A DNA stretch of 64,000 nt from contig NZ_CP051261.1 of assembly GCF_014236855.1 (NCBI RefSeq), forward strand, positions 5,146,001 through 5,210,000, read 5' to 3'. This DNA comes from Xanthomonas sp. SI. Its GTDB lineage: Bacteria; Pseudomonadota; Gammaproteobacteria; Xanthomonadales; Xanthomonadaceae. The position numbers were made by a program, and so were the translations under genes. This document shows, piece by piece, positions 1-8,128 of this stretch. How positions within the stretch are numbered: position 1 is the stretch's first letter; each line of letters starts with the position of its first letter. The notes under the pieces were generated by a model. The model was not told the DNA's origin and searched no databases. It was given only the letters and a program-made list of their open reading frames with translations.

Positions 1-1
1 T

Positions 2-922
2 CCGGTCAACCTGCTGGCGCTGGCGCTGTTGTCCACGCCCAAGCACGCGATGGGCGAAGCCGACCTGATCGCGCAGATCGAACTGTGCAAGAAGCTGCTG
101 GCCGAACTGCCGTACTCGGACCGGGTCACCGTCACCCCGCATTCGCCCGAGCGCATCATCGCCCACGCCGAGGAGATCAACGTGCTGACCCGCACGCCGC
201 ATCCGCTCGGCGACGTGCTCAGCGTCAACGGCGACAACGCGGTGCTGCTGAGCTACTTCCGCAACAACGTGCTGCACCTGTTCACCGCCTCCTCGTGGGT
301 GGCGTGCTGTTTCCAGAACAACCGCCGCATGAGCCGCTCCGGCCTGCTGCGGCTGGGCCGCACCGTGTACCCGTTCCTGCAGGCCGAACTGTTCCTGCCG
401 TGGAGCGAGGACCAGTTCGCCGAACGCATCGAGCGCACCATCGAGGTGTTCGCACGCGAAGGGCTGTTGCTGCAGGTCAACGACGACGACGGCGGCGTGC
501 TGGCGCGCAACACCGGGCAGACCGACGAGGTGTTCCGCCTGCGCGCGATCGGGCATTCGCTGCAGCAGGCGTTCGAGCGCTACTACATCGCCATTTCGGT
601 GCTGGTCAAGAACGGCCCCGGCAAGCTCGGCGCCGGCGAACTGGAAAGCCTGTGCCAGCAGGCCGCGCAACGCCTGAGCCTGCTATACGCCCCGGCCGCG
701 CCGGAGTTCTTCGACAAGACCCTGTTCCGCGGCTTCATCCAGAAGCTGCGCGAACTGAAGCTGGTGTGGCCGGACGAGAACAGCAAGCTGATGTTCGACG
801 AGCGCCTGGACGCATGGGCCAAGGACGCCAAGTTCATCCTAGGTCGCGAACTGCGCCATACGATCGAGCGGGTCAGCCCGGAGGCGGCGAAGCCGGAAGA
901 GCCGGTGGTGCCGCAGGATTGA
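2..922 (+). CDS. plsB: Glycerol-3-phosphate 1-O-acyltransferase PlsB, C-terminal part (5' end outside window)
   Basis: The frame is open from base 2 with no start in the window, so about 306 residues of the C-terminal region are visible. The stretch with NVLHLFTASSWVACCF and the segment SPERIIAHAEEINVLTRT match the C-terminal half of bacterial PlsB. This inner-membrane enzyme acylates sn-glycerol 3-phosphate at position 1, the first step of phospholipid synthesis. The catalytic HxxxxD acyltransferase motifs lie in the missing N-terminal part, so activity cannot be judged here. The family is usually over 800 aa. The TTG at 29 is internal and not the real start. A REP pair follows and may serve as the 3' boundary. 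Confidence 0.93.
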   Translation, partial: PVNLLALALLSTPKHAMGEADLIAQIELCKKLLAELPYSDRVTVTPHSPERIIAHAEEINVLTRTPHPLGDVLSVNGDNAVLLSYFRNNVLHLFTASSWVACCFQNNRRMSRSGLLRLGRTVYPFLQAELFLPWSEDQFAERIERTIEVFAREGLLLQVNDDDGGVLARNTGQTDEVFRLRAIGHSLQQAFERYYIAISVLVKNGPGKLGAGELESLCQQAAQRLSLLYAPAAPEFFDKTLFRGFIQKLRELKLVWPDENSKLMFDERLDAWAKDAKFILGRELRHTIERVSPEAAKPEEPVVPQD

Positions 923-959
923 GCGGCCGCCGTATGTGTTTCTCGCCGCTAGCGACAGT

Positions 960-1033
960 CCTGTAGGAGCGGCTTCAGCCGCGACAGACACCACCCGGCG
1001 AGACCCTGTCGCGGCTGAAGCCGCTCCTACAGG
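960..1033. repeat. Inverted pair of GTAG-type REP palindromes
   Basis: Two copies of the palindrome tGTAGGAGCGGCTTCAGCCG (first at about 962-985, second inverted at about 1007-1031) face each other across a 20-base spacer. The 5' GTAG tetranucleotide plus imperfect palindrome fits the REP class mobilised by RAYT transposases in Xanthomonadaceae (SMAG-like). It sits between the 3' ends of plsB (+) and the DUF488 gene (-), where it could form a large hairpin that ends both transcripts. The terminator role is inference. Confidence 0.85.
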
Positions 1034-1056
1034 TGAGATCGTACGGAGCGAATCGC

Positions 1057-1626
1057 TCAGCCGCCGAACAGATCGCCGGTGACCGGCGCGACATCCGCCG
1101 GATACACCAGCTGCCCATTCGCATCGCTGCGCGCGGCGGGGTTGAGGACCGCCGGCTCCTGGCGCCTGGCATCGATCAGGTGGATCACCGGGTGGCCGTG
1201 GTGCAACAGGTGATCGCAGATGATCTGGCGGTGGCACTGGCGCCAGTAGGCCTCTGCGCACATCACCGCGCACGCGCCACGGCTGCCGAGGTCGCGAAGC
1301 TGGGCGAAGGCCTCGCCGAATTCGGTGCCCAGCGCGTAGTCGGCATAGTTGTGGAAGCTGACGCTGCGCCAATGGCCGTTGCGCTGCGGGTCGATGCCTG
1401 GTTGCTTGCCGCGGCGCCCGCCCAGCGCGCGGAAGTGCTTGTAGCCGATGCCGGCCGCGGCCAGACTGCGCGCCAGTGCGCTGCCGTCGAACTGCGGGAA
1501 GCGGCGCGAGTACGGAAACGCGCGCACGTCCGCCAGGTGCGCGATCTGCGCGCCGTGCAGGATGTCCAGGAATTCGTCCAGCGGCCGCGTGGAATGGCCG
1601 ACGCTGAAGAACGTCGCCGCGCTCAC
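1057..1626 (-). CDS. DUF488 domain-containing protein
   Basis: 189 aa. The N-terminus FFSVGHSTRPLDEFLDIL and the segment LADVRAFPYSRRFPQF are hallmarks of DUF488; CAEAYWRQCHRQII carries the conserved Cys/His region. The biochemical role of the family is not established. The start chosen is GTG at 1626, because it overlaps the TGA of the upstream DUF465 gene as GTGA and begins just before the conserved domain. The frame stays open to 1839, but that extra stretch is a shadow of the upstream gene. Likely translationally coupled to the upstream small protein. Confidence 0.85.
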   Translation of the reverse strand: MSAATFFSVGHSTRPLDEFLDILHGAQIAHLADVRAFPYSRRFPQFDGSALARSLAAAGIGYKHFRALGGRRGKQPGIDPQRNGHWRSVSFHNYADYALGTEFGEAFAQLRDLGSRGACAVMCAEAYWRQCHRQIICDHLLHHGHPVIHLIDARRQEPAVLNPAARSDANGQLVYPADVAPVTGDLFGG

Positions 1627-1826
1627 GCCGGTTCGTCGGGGATCAGCAGGTTTTCCAGGCGCATGATGCAATCCTTGAGCTGCAGCTTGCGCTTCTTCAG
1701 CCGCTTGGCCTGCAGTTCGTCGTCGAGGTTGGCCGGGGTGCGCTGGATCTGTTCGTCGAGCGCACGGTGCTCGCGACGCAGGGCGTCGATGCGCAAGGAG
1801 ATCTCGGCGGGCGTCATGTCTTCCAC
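1623..1826 (-). CDS. YdcH-type DUF465 small coiled-coil protein
   Basis: 67 aa, highly charged and predicted almost entirely helical: RIDALRREHRALDEQIQ followed by LQAKRLKKRKLQLKDCIMRL. Length and pattern fit the YdcH/DUF465 family of short coiled-coil proteins of unknown function. ATG start at 1826; its TGA overlaps the start of the DUF488 gene by 4 bases, so the two form a small leftward operon. Confidence 0.85.
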   Translation of the reverse strand: MEDMTPAEISLRIDALRREHRALDEQIQRTPANLDDELQAKRLKKRKLQLKDCIMRLENLLIPDEPA

Positions 1827-1985
1827 TAGGCCCGAGCATACACAGCCGATGGGGCTGCCGTCACCGTGCCCGGCGACGGCAGCTGGATCGGCGGCGGCAC
1901 CCTGCCGGGGGAATCGCGAACCGGTGATCCGTTCCGGCGCGACGGTCGCGGCCGGCTGCGCGCACCGACCGGCCCCGCGCCGCCC

Positions 1986-3002
1986 TCACTCCCCGTACGG
2001 ATGGACCAGGGCGATGCGCCCCTGCGCGTCGTGCTGCAGTTCGGTGAGCTTGATCGAGCGCAGGTGGGTGACGCCGCCGGACAGCATGGCGTCGTGATAG
2101 AACAGGTACCACTTGCCCTGGAACTCGCAGATGGAGTGGTGCGTGGTCCAGCCGACCACCGGGCTCAGCAGCGGCCCCTGGTAGGTGAACGGGCCGTAGG
2201 GCGAATCGCCGATCGCGTAGCACAGCAGATGCGTGTCGCCGGTCGAATACGACAGGTAGTAGCGGCCGCCGTACTTGTGCAGCCACGGCGCTTCGAAGAA
2301 ACGGCGCGCATGGTCGCCGGCCAGCAGCGGCTGGCCGTGTTCGTCGACGATGCTGACCTCGCGCGGCGGCTCGGCGAACTGGGTCATGTCCGCGCGTAGC
2401 CGCGCCACGCGCGGCCCCAGCGCCGGCTCGGCATCGACCGGTTCCTCGTGCGCCTGCGCATACGCGTTGTCGCGGTACTTCTGCAACTGCCCGCCCCAGA
2501 TCCCGCCGAAATACAGGTAGTGCTCGCCGTCGTCGTCGGCGAACGCGGCCGGATCGATCGAGTAGCTGCCGTCGATGGCCTGCGGCTCGGCGGCGAACGG
2601 TCCTTCCGGGCGCGCACCGATGGCCACGCCGATCTGGAAGATGCCGTCGGCGCGCTTGGCCGGGAAATACAGGTAGTAGCGTCCGTCCTTGCACGCCGCG
2701 TCCGGCGCCCACATCTGCCGCTGCGCCCACGGCACGTCGTTCACATGCAGCGCCACGCCGCAGTCCACCGCCGGGCCGTCGGCGCTGTCCATGCGGAACA
2801 CGTGGTAGTCCTCCATGTCGAAATGGCCGCCGTCGTCGTTGAAGGCGATGCCGGCGTCTATGTCGTGCGAGGGATAGATGTACAACGCGCCCTCGAACAC
2901 GTGCGCCGACGGATCGGCGGTGTACATGTGGGTCACCAGGGGTTGCGAGATGGCCTTGCTGGCCAGCCTGCGCAGGTCTGCGGCATCGGTGTCGGCGGAC
3001 AT
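1986..3002 (-). CDS. gly43E: Glycoside hydrolase family 43 protein (beta-xylosidase / alpha-L-arabinofuranosidase), cytoplasmic
   Basis: 338 aa without a signal peptide, so probably cytoplasmic, acting on imported xylo-oligosaccharides. The five-bladed propeller family 43 signature residues are visible: a catalytic Asp in MYTADPSAHVFEGALY near residue 30, a central Asp in YSIDPAAFADDDGEHYLY near residue 150, and the general acid Glu in FEAPWLHKYGGRYYLSYS near residue 240. Whether it releases xylose or arabinose cannot be told from motifs. It is the last gene of the leftward operon receptor-symporter-GH43, 31 bases after the symporter gene. The symbol follows the naming of the X. campestris xylan locus and is tentative; the family call is firm. 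Confidence 0.88.
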   Translation of the reverse strand: MSADTDAADLRRLASKAISQPLVTHMYTADPSAHVFEGALYIYPSHDIDAGIAFNDDGGHFDMEDYHVFRMDSADGPAVDCGVALHVNDVPWAQRQMWAPDAACKDGRYYLYFPAKRADGIFQIGVAIGARPEGPFAAEPQAIDGSYSIDPAAFADDDGEHYLYFGGIWGGQLQKYRDNAYAQAHEEPVDAEPALGPRVARLRADMTQFAEPPREVSIVDEHGQPLLAGDHARRFFEAPWLHKYGGRYYLSYSTGDTHLLCYAIGDSPYGPFTYQGPLLSPVVGWTTHHSICEFQGKWYLFYHDAMLSGGVTHLRSIKLTELQHDAQGRIALVHPYGE

Positions 3003-3033
3003 TGCGTACCTAGAGCGTGAGGGGGAGGAAGCG

Positions 3034-4518
3034 TCAGTTGCCGAGCGCGGCGGCCTGCAGGCGGCGCGTGTCCAGGTCGCGTTCGATGCGCGACTCCAGC
3101 GCCTTGTCGATCTCGTACAGGAACAGCAGCGCCACGCCGAGCAGGAACGGGATCGCGCAGTACACGCTGACCGCCAGGCGGATGCCGCCGGTCACCGCGG
3201 CGCTCTGCTGCGGCAGCGCGGCGTCGTAGCCGTAGAACGCGAGCAGGCCGGCGACCAGCGCGCCGCCCACGCTCAGGCCGACCTTCAGCCCGCACAGCAT
3301 CGCCGAGAAGATGATCGCGGTGGCGCGCCGGTGGTTCTTCCACTCCGAGTAGTCGGCCACGTCGGCGATCATCGCCCACAGCAACGGGATGGTGATGCCG
3401 TAGAAGAACCCGTGCAGCACGTAGGAGCCGAACACCAGGCCGATCGCCTGCGGCGGATACACCGCGAACGCCAGCAGGAACAGCGTGGACACCAGCAACG
3501 CGGCGCCGAACACGTTGCGCTTGCCGTAGCGGTCGGCCAGGCGCTTGGAGCAGCCGATGCCGACGATCATCGCCAGGATCCCGCCGGCGCTGAACACGCT
3601 GAAGGCGGAGGTCGGCGCGTCCTGCGGCCAGTGCAGTGCGGTCAGCCCGGCACTGGCGAGCAAGCCGTTGATGCCGGCGATGAACCCGTTGAACCCGGCC
3701 TGGTCGAGGAAGCGCGTCAACGCCGCCGCATCCAGGTAGTACTTGAAGTAGTACACGTACATGCCGCCCTTCATCGCCAGGTTGACGAACACCAGGATGG
3801 TCAGCGCCAGCATCACCAGCCACGGCTTGTTGCGGACCAGGTCGCCCAGGTCCTTGCGCACGCTGGACGGTTCGGCGGCGATCGGCAGCACCCGCTCGCG
3901 GGTGGTGAGGAAGGTGATCAGGAAGCAGATCGTGCCGACCACCGCGAACAGCGCCATGGTGCGCTGGAAGCCCTGCGCCTTGTCGCCGTTACCGAGGATC
4001 AGCACCAGCGGCAGCAGCAGCACCTGGATCACGAACTGGGCGATGGTGACCGCGAAGAAGCGGTACGCCGACAGGCTGTTGCGCTGCTCCATGCTGCCGG
4101 TGAGCACGCCGCTGAGCGCCGAATACGGCAGGTTGTTGGCGACGTAGATCAGCACCAGCAAGGTGTAGGTGGTGAACGCGTAGATCACCTTGCCCTGCTC
4201 GCTCAGCGCCGGGGTGCTGAAGGCGAGCAGCGAGATCGCGCCGAACGGCAGCGCGGTCCACAGGATCCACGGCCGGAACTTGCCCCAGCGCGTGCGCGTG
4301 CGGTCGGCGAGCACGCCCACCAGCGGCGTGAACACCAGCGCGCCGAACATGCCGACCACCGAGATCAGCGTGGCCGCGGTGCCGGCGGGGATGCGGTAGA
4401 TGTCGGTGTAGAAGAACGCCAGGAACGTGATCAGGGTCTGGAAGATCAGGTTGGCGGCCAGGTCGCCCAGGCTGTAGCCGATCTTTTCGCTGAGCGGGAG
4501 GCGGTGCGTGCTGGTCAT
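3034..4518 (-). CDS. GPH-family MFS symporter for xylosides/oligosaccharides (XylE/XynP-like)
   Basis: 494 aa with about 12 hydrophobic segments. N-terminal EKIGYSLGDLAANLIFQ and the loop LADRTRTRWGKFRPWIL are characteristic of the glycoside-pentoside-hexuronide:cation symporter family; IADVADYSEWKNHRRAT is another family motif. It should carry xylose or short xylo-oligosaccharides across the inner membrane. Context supports this: it lies between an outer-membrane TonB receptor gene and a cytoplasmic GH43 gene in one leftward operon. The corresponding X. campestris gene is called xylE, but substrate is not provable from sequence. The 177-base gap upstream to the receptor gene holds a palindromic repeat. 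Confidence 0.88.
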   Translation of the reverse strand: MTSTHRLPLSEKIGYSLGDLAANLIFQTLITFLAFFYTDIYRIPAGTAATLISVVGMFGALVFTPLVGVLADRTRTRWGKFRPWILWTALPFGAISLLAFSTPALSEQGKVIYAFTTYTLLVLIYVANNLPYSALSGVLTGSMEQRNSLSAYRFFAVTIAQFVIQVLLLPLVLILGNGDKAQGFQRTMALFAVVGTICFLITFLTTRERVLPIAAEPSSVRKDLGDLVRNKPWLVMLALTILVFVNLAMKGGMYVYYFKYYLDAAALTRFLDQAGFNGFIAGINGLLASAGLTALHWPQDAPTSAFSVFSAGGILAMIVGIGCSKRLADRYGKRNVFGAALLVSTLFLLAFAVYPPQAIGLVFGSYVLHGFFYGITIPLLWAMIADVADYSEWKNHRRATAIIFSAMLCGLKVGLSVGGALVAGLLAFYGYDAALPQQSAAVTGGIRLAVSVYCAIPFLLGVALLFLYEIDKALESRIERDLDTRRLQAAALGN

Positions 4519-4548
4519 GGGCCTGGGAGTCGCGGGAGGAGCTTGCTG

Positions 4549-4586
4549 CCCTCTCCGCCGGGAGAGGGGCCGGAGGACGAGGGTAC
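4549..4586. repeat. Palindromic intergenic repeat, CTCTCC/GGGAGAGG family, copy 1
   Basis: CCCTCTCCGCCGGGAGAGGG followed by a GAGGGTACG tail. Similar elements occur at 20163-20212 and, as an opposed pair, at 61951-62079, always outside genes. The stem-loop lies in the gap between the TonB receptor and symporter genes, where it may stabilise or attenuate the transcript (inference). Confidence 0.6.
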
Positions 4587-4695
4587 GGCGAACGCGGAAG
4601 CAGGTGCAGCGGTTGCGGCGCGTCTGGCGGCAGGCCCGCTGCCGGCCGCGCGCGCGGTGCCTCGCCGCAGCGGGGCACCGCGCCCGGCGCCAGGA

Positions 4696-7635
4696 TCAGA
4701 ACGAGCCGCGGATGCCGAGCATGATGGTGCGCCCGGGCTGGTACAGGTCGTAGGTGGCGTTCGGATACTGGAAGGTGGTGCGCAGCGGTTCGTCGGTGAG
4801 GTTGGTGACGTTGAGGGTGATCTGCGGCGCCGAGCGCATCCACGCCAGCGTGTAGCTGGCCGACAGGTCCAGCTGTCCGCGCGCGTCGGCCATCAGCCGC
4901 GCATCCGGAATGCCGTTCTGGTTGGCGCCGGAAATGATCATGTCGTCGTTCCAGGCGTAGGACAGGCGCACCGAGGCGTTGTTCTTCTCCCAGTACACCG
5001 TGCCGTTCCACAGGTTCGGCGCCACGCCCACCGCCACCGCCTGGATGCCGTCGCCCTCGGACTCCTGCTTGACGTGTGTGTAGTTGAGGCTGAAGCCCAG
5101 GCCGTCGAGCAGGCGGTCCAGCGGCTGCACCCAGATCGCTTCCAGGCCGCGGATGTTGAGCGTGCCGTCGGCGTTGACCTGGGTCTGCACGTCCACGGTG
5201 GCCGCGTTCGGCCCGCCGCGCTGGTCGATCGCGGCCTGCTGGGTCGCGGTCAGGTCGCTGTAGGCCACGCCCAGGTCCTGGAACGGAATGCGGCGCACGC
5301 CGTTGACGGTGAAGCCGTCGATGCGCTTGTCGAACAGGGTCAGGCCGACGAAGCCTTCGCCGCCGGTGTACCACTCGCCGCCGATGTCCACGTTGGTGGA
5401 GCGGTACGGCGCCAGGTTGGAATTGCCCTGGGTGGCGGTCTGCGCGGAGGGATCGCTGAAGTTGGTGTTGGGCAGCATCGCGCTGGGATCGGGCCGGGTC
5501 AGCGTGCGCGAGCCGGACAGGCGCAGCACCACGTTGTCGGCCACATCCCAGGCCACGTTGAACGAGGGCAGCAGTTCGTTGTAGTCCGAATTCAGCACCT
5601 GATAGCGGCGCACCCCGCCGACGGTGACCGGGCCGCTGATGGTCTGGTCGGTGGTCACGTAGCGCACGCCGGCGTTGAAGCGCATCGACCGGTTCCACAC
5701 GTCGGTCTCGGCGTTGGTCTCGACGTAGAAACCCCAGTTCTTTTCCTCGATACCGCCGGTGGAGGCACCGGTATTGGCGGCGTTGGTCTCCGGCGCGGCG
5801 GCGCTCAGGCCGTAGTAGCCGCTGTCGCGCAGGAAGCGATCGAAATCCACGGTGATGAAGCCGCCCTGGCCGGATTTCAGGTACGAGGCCAATGCCGATT
5901 GCGGGATCAGCGAGCCGGGGCCACCGGTGCAGGTGGTGCCGGCGCCGCGGCACACCAGGGTCTCCCAGGCAGTGCTGTTGTCGAAGCCGCGGATGCGGCG
6001 CTCGGCCTGGTCGTAGGCGACGCCGACCTTGATGTTGCGCTTGTCCTCACCGAACTGCAGGTCGGCACGGGCGCCGCGGGTCTCGGTCTCGCGCTTCTCG
6101 TTGCTGATGTTGAGCCGGCCGCCGGTCCAGCTCCAGCCCAGGTTCGGATCGTTGAGGTCCAGCGGGCTGTCGATCGAGGGCTGGTCGCCACCGGTGTTGC
6201 TGTAGTCCACGGTGGTGAACGGCGAGGTCACCAGGATGCTCGGCGACTGCCGCTCCATCCAGCTGCGCGTGGCATTGGCCTGCACGTTGAGCTTGATGTC
6301 CTGGTTCGCGCCGAACAGCAGTTCGGCGCCCGGATTGACGCTCCAGAACTTGACGTCCTCGTGGTACGGGCGCGCTTCCAGGAAGTACTGGGCGTTGGTG
6401 AAGGTGGCCTCGGTGACGACGTTGTTGCCGTCCAGCTGCATGTCCAGCGGGATCATGTTCCCGTTGCGCCCGATCAGGTTCATGCTGGTCCGATCGGTGG
6501 TGCGCTTGGCCTTGGAGAACATCGTGTCCAGATAGAAATGCGCGGTGTCGCTGGGCCGCCATTCCAGCGACATCACCGAGGCGTCGCGGTCGCGGTCGCC
6601 CTGCATCTGCACGCGGCGGCCCAGGCGCGGGATCAGCGCGTCGCTGATCTGCGCGATGCTCAGGCCGGGGTTGTGCGCCAGCAGCCAGGCTGCGTCGATG
6701 CTCTCTCCCGGAGTGAGTCCGGCGCCAGCGGTGACCGGCACGGTGTCGGGGATGCGCCAGTTGCCGCCGCCGTTGGCGTTGCACGCGGCCGGTTGGTTGG
6801 TCGCCGGCGTGCCGGCTGGCGGCGTCAGCCCGCATTGCGCGTAGGTCAGGCCCGGATTGGTCCAACCGATCGTCTCGAACCCTTCCACGCCGATCTTGCT
6901 GCGCACCGAGGCCACGCCGAACAGCGCGCCGAAGGTGCCGGCTTCGTTGGTCCAGCTGCCCATCACGGCGCCGCGCGGCGTGGTCTTTTCGCTGGTGCTG
7001 TTCCAGTCGCCCTGCAGCTGGTAGGTCAGATGCGTACCGGGCCGATCGAACGGCCGCGCGCTGCGCATGTCGACCACGCCGGACACGCCGCCTTCGAGCA
7101 TGCTCGCGGTCGGCGTCTTGCTCACCGTCAGCTGGGTGAAGAACTCGGTCGGAAACAGGTTGAGGTCGACCTCGCGGTTCTGGTTCTGCGCGTTGATCCC
7201 GATCGAGGCGGTGGCGATGCTGGCGCCGTTGAGCGTGGTCTTGGTGAAGCTGGTGCCCAGGCCGCGGATGGCGATGTTCAGGCCTTCGCCGTTGACGTCG
7301 CGCGCGAGCTGCACGCCGGGAATGCGGTTGAGCGACTCGGCGATGTTCATGTCCGGGAACTTGCCGATGTCCTCGGCGAACACGGTATCGCTGAAGGTCA
7401 CCGAATCGCGCTTGGCGTCGGTGGAGAACTGGATGCTGCGGCGGTAGCCGGAGACGGTGACCGTATCCAGTTGCTTCACCGCATCGTCGCCGGCCGCCGC
7501 GGGCGCGGGCGCCGCCTGCGCCGCAGGGGCTTCTGTGGGCGGTGCGGTCTGCGCCCAGGCGCTGCCGGCGGCCATGCCGAGCAATGCGGTAGCCAGTGCA
7601 TGAGACAACGTGGTGCGCGCGTAACTGTTCTTCAC
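4696..7635 (-). CDS. TonB-dependent outer-membrane receptor of the xylan locus (XytA-like)
   Basis: 979 aa. A signal peptide ends near SAWAQ, followed by an Ala/Pro linker and the TonB box-like VTVSGYRRSIQ. The plug domain contains IAESLNRIPGVQLARD and GEGLNIAIRGLGTSFTKT; the barrel ends in LYQPGRTIMLGIRGSF with a terminal Phe. Size and the IGKFPDMNIAE motif fit the oligosaccharide-type TonB-dependent transporters of Xanthomonas CUT loci. It should import xylan fragments into the periplasm. GTG at 7635 is preferred because GGAGG (about 7641-7645) lies 5-6 bases upstream; the frame itself opens slightly earlier at a TTG. A xyl-box at 7770-7783 lies upstream. Whether it corresponds to XytA or XytB needs an alignment. 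Confidence 0.9.
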   Translation of the reverse strand: MKNSYARTTLSHALATALLGMAAGSAWAQTAPPTEAPAAQAAPAPAAAGDDAVKQLDTVTVSGYRRSIQFSTDAKRDSVTFSDTVFAEDIGKFPDMNIAESLNRIPGVQLARDVNGEGLNIAIRGLGTSFTKTTLNGASIATASIGINAQNQNREVDLNLFPTEFFTQLTVSKTPTASMLEGGVSGVVDMRSARPFDRPGTHLTYQLQGDWNSTSEKTTPRGAVMGSWTNEAGTFGALFGVASVRSKIGVEGFETIGWTNPGLTYAQCGLTPPAGTPATNQPAACNANGGGNWRIPDTVPVTAGAGLTPGESIDAAWLLAHNPGLSIAQISDALIPRLGRRVQMQGDRDRDASVMSLEWRPSDTAHFYLDTMFSKAKRTTDRTSMNLIGRNGNMIPLDMQLDGNNVVTEATFTNAQYFLEARPYHEDVKFWSVNPGAELLFGANQDIKLNVQANATRSWMERQSPSILVTSPFTTVDYSNTGGDQPSIDSPLDLNDPNLGWSWTGGRLNISNEKRETETRGARADLQFGEDKRNIKVGVAYDQAERRIRGFDNSTAWETLVCRGAGTTCTGGPGSLIPQSALASYLKSGQGGFITVDFDRFLRDSGYYGLSAAAPETNAANTGASTGGIEEKNWGFYVETNAETDVWNRSMRFNAGVRYVTTDQTISGPVTVGGVRRYQVLNSDYNELLPSFNVAWDVADNVVLRLSGSRTLTRPDPSAMLPNTNFSDPSAQTATQGNSNLAPYRSTNVDIGGEWYTGGEGFVGLTLFDKRIDGFTVNGVRRIPFQDLGVAYSDLTATQQAAIDQRGGPNAATVDVQTQVNADGTLNIRGLEAIWVQPLDRLLDGLGFSLNYTHVKQESEGDGIQAVAVGVAPNLWNGTVYWEKNNASVRLSYAWNDDMIISGANQNGIPDARLMADARGQLDLSASYTLAWMRSAPQITLNVTNLTDEPLRTTFQYPNATYDLYQPGRTIMLGIRGSF

Positions 7636-7769
7636 CGTGATCCTCCCCAAAAAACAGGCGACCTGCGGCCCCGTGCAGTGTGACGCGGAGCGACCAGCCG
7701 ACGAATTGCCCGAGTGACGGAAAAACGTGCAGCGACTTCAAATGCCCATGCTTGGGCAGTGGCCGCGGA

Positions 7770-7783
7770 TGTTAGCGCTACCA
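7770..7783 (-). promoter_or_regulatory. xyl-box operator upstream of the TonB receptor operon
   Basis: TGTTAGCGCTACCA on the plus strand reads TGGTAGCGCTAACA on the minus strand, which is exactly the xyl-box known for XylR-controlled xylan genes in X. campestris. It lies about 135 bases upstream of the receptor start. A LacI-type regulator that would bind such a palindrome is encoded at 42190-43266. Confidence 0.85.
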
Positions 7784-7938
7784 GGATGGCTGTCACGCTG
7801 CAGGGCAACATAAAACCGCTGCACACCGATACATTTCGGAAAATGTGCGCCTGGTATGGCGGATGCACGTCGCATATCGGCGTCGGCATCGCGTTTCGTG
7901 CTGCTGTGCACGATGGATCGCCTGTGGCGGCGTGCTAA

Positions 7939-7952
7939 TGATAGCGCTACCA
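7939..7952 (+). promoter_or_regulatory. xyl-box operator upstream of the exuT-xyn10C operon
   Basis: TGATAGCGCTACCA is a one-base variant of the symmetric box TGGTAGCGCTACCA found at 44884. It lies about 177 bases before the hexuronate transporter start, in the same divergent intergenic region as the box at 7770-7783. The two boxes are 155 bases apart and presumably serve the two divergent operons separately. Confidence 0.75.
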
Positions 7953-8128
7953 AACGGCGGCGACCGCCGCGCCCTGTGGGGATCGAAGCGTATGCACCGA
8001 GCCGGGAACAGCGCAGATAGCGTGCTGCATCGCAATATCCGACAGCTGCACGGATGCAGCGCCGCATGCCGCTGCAGACCTCCGCAGCACGGCGCGTGTA
8101 TCCGGGTCGCCATGCCGGTGCCGCTCAC

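Noticed and set aside
2878..7683. A 1601-codon open frame on the plus strand opposite the GH43, symporter and TonB receptor genes
   Set aside because: It is the antisense shadow of three genes with clear families; its product is Arg/Ala/Gly/His-rich low-complexity sequence typical of high-GC antisense frames.
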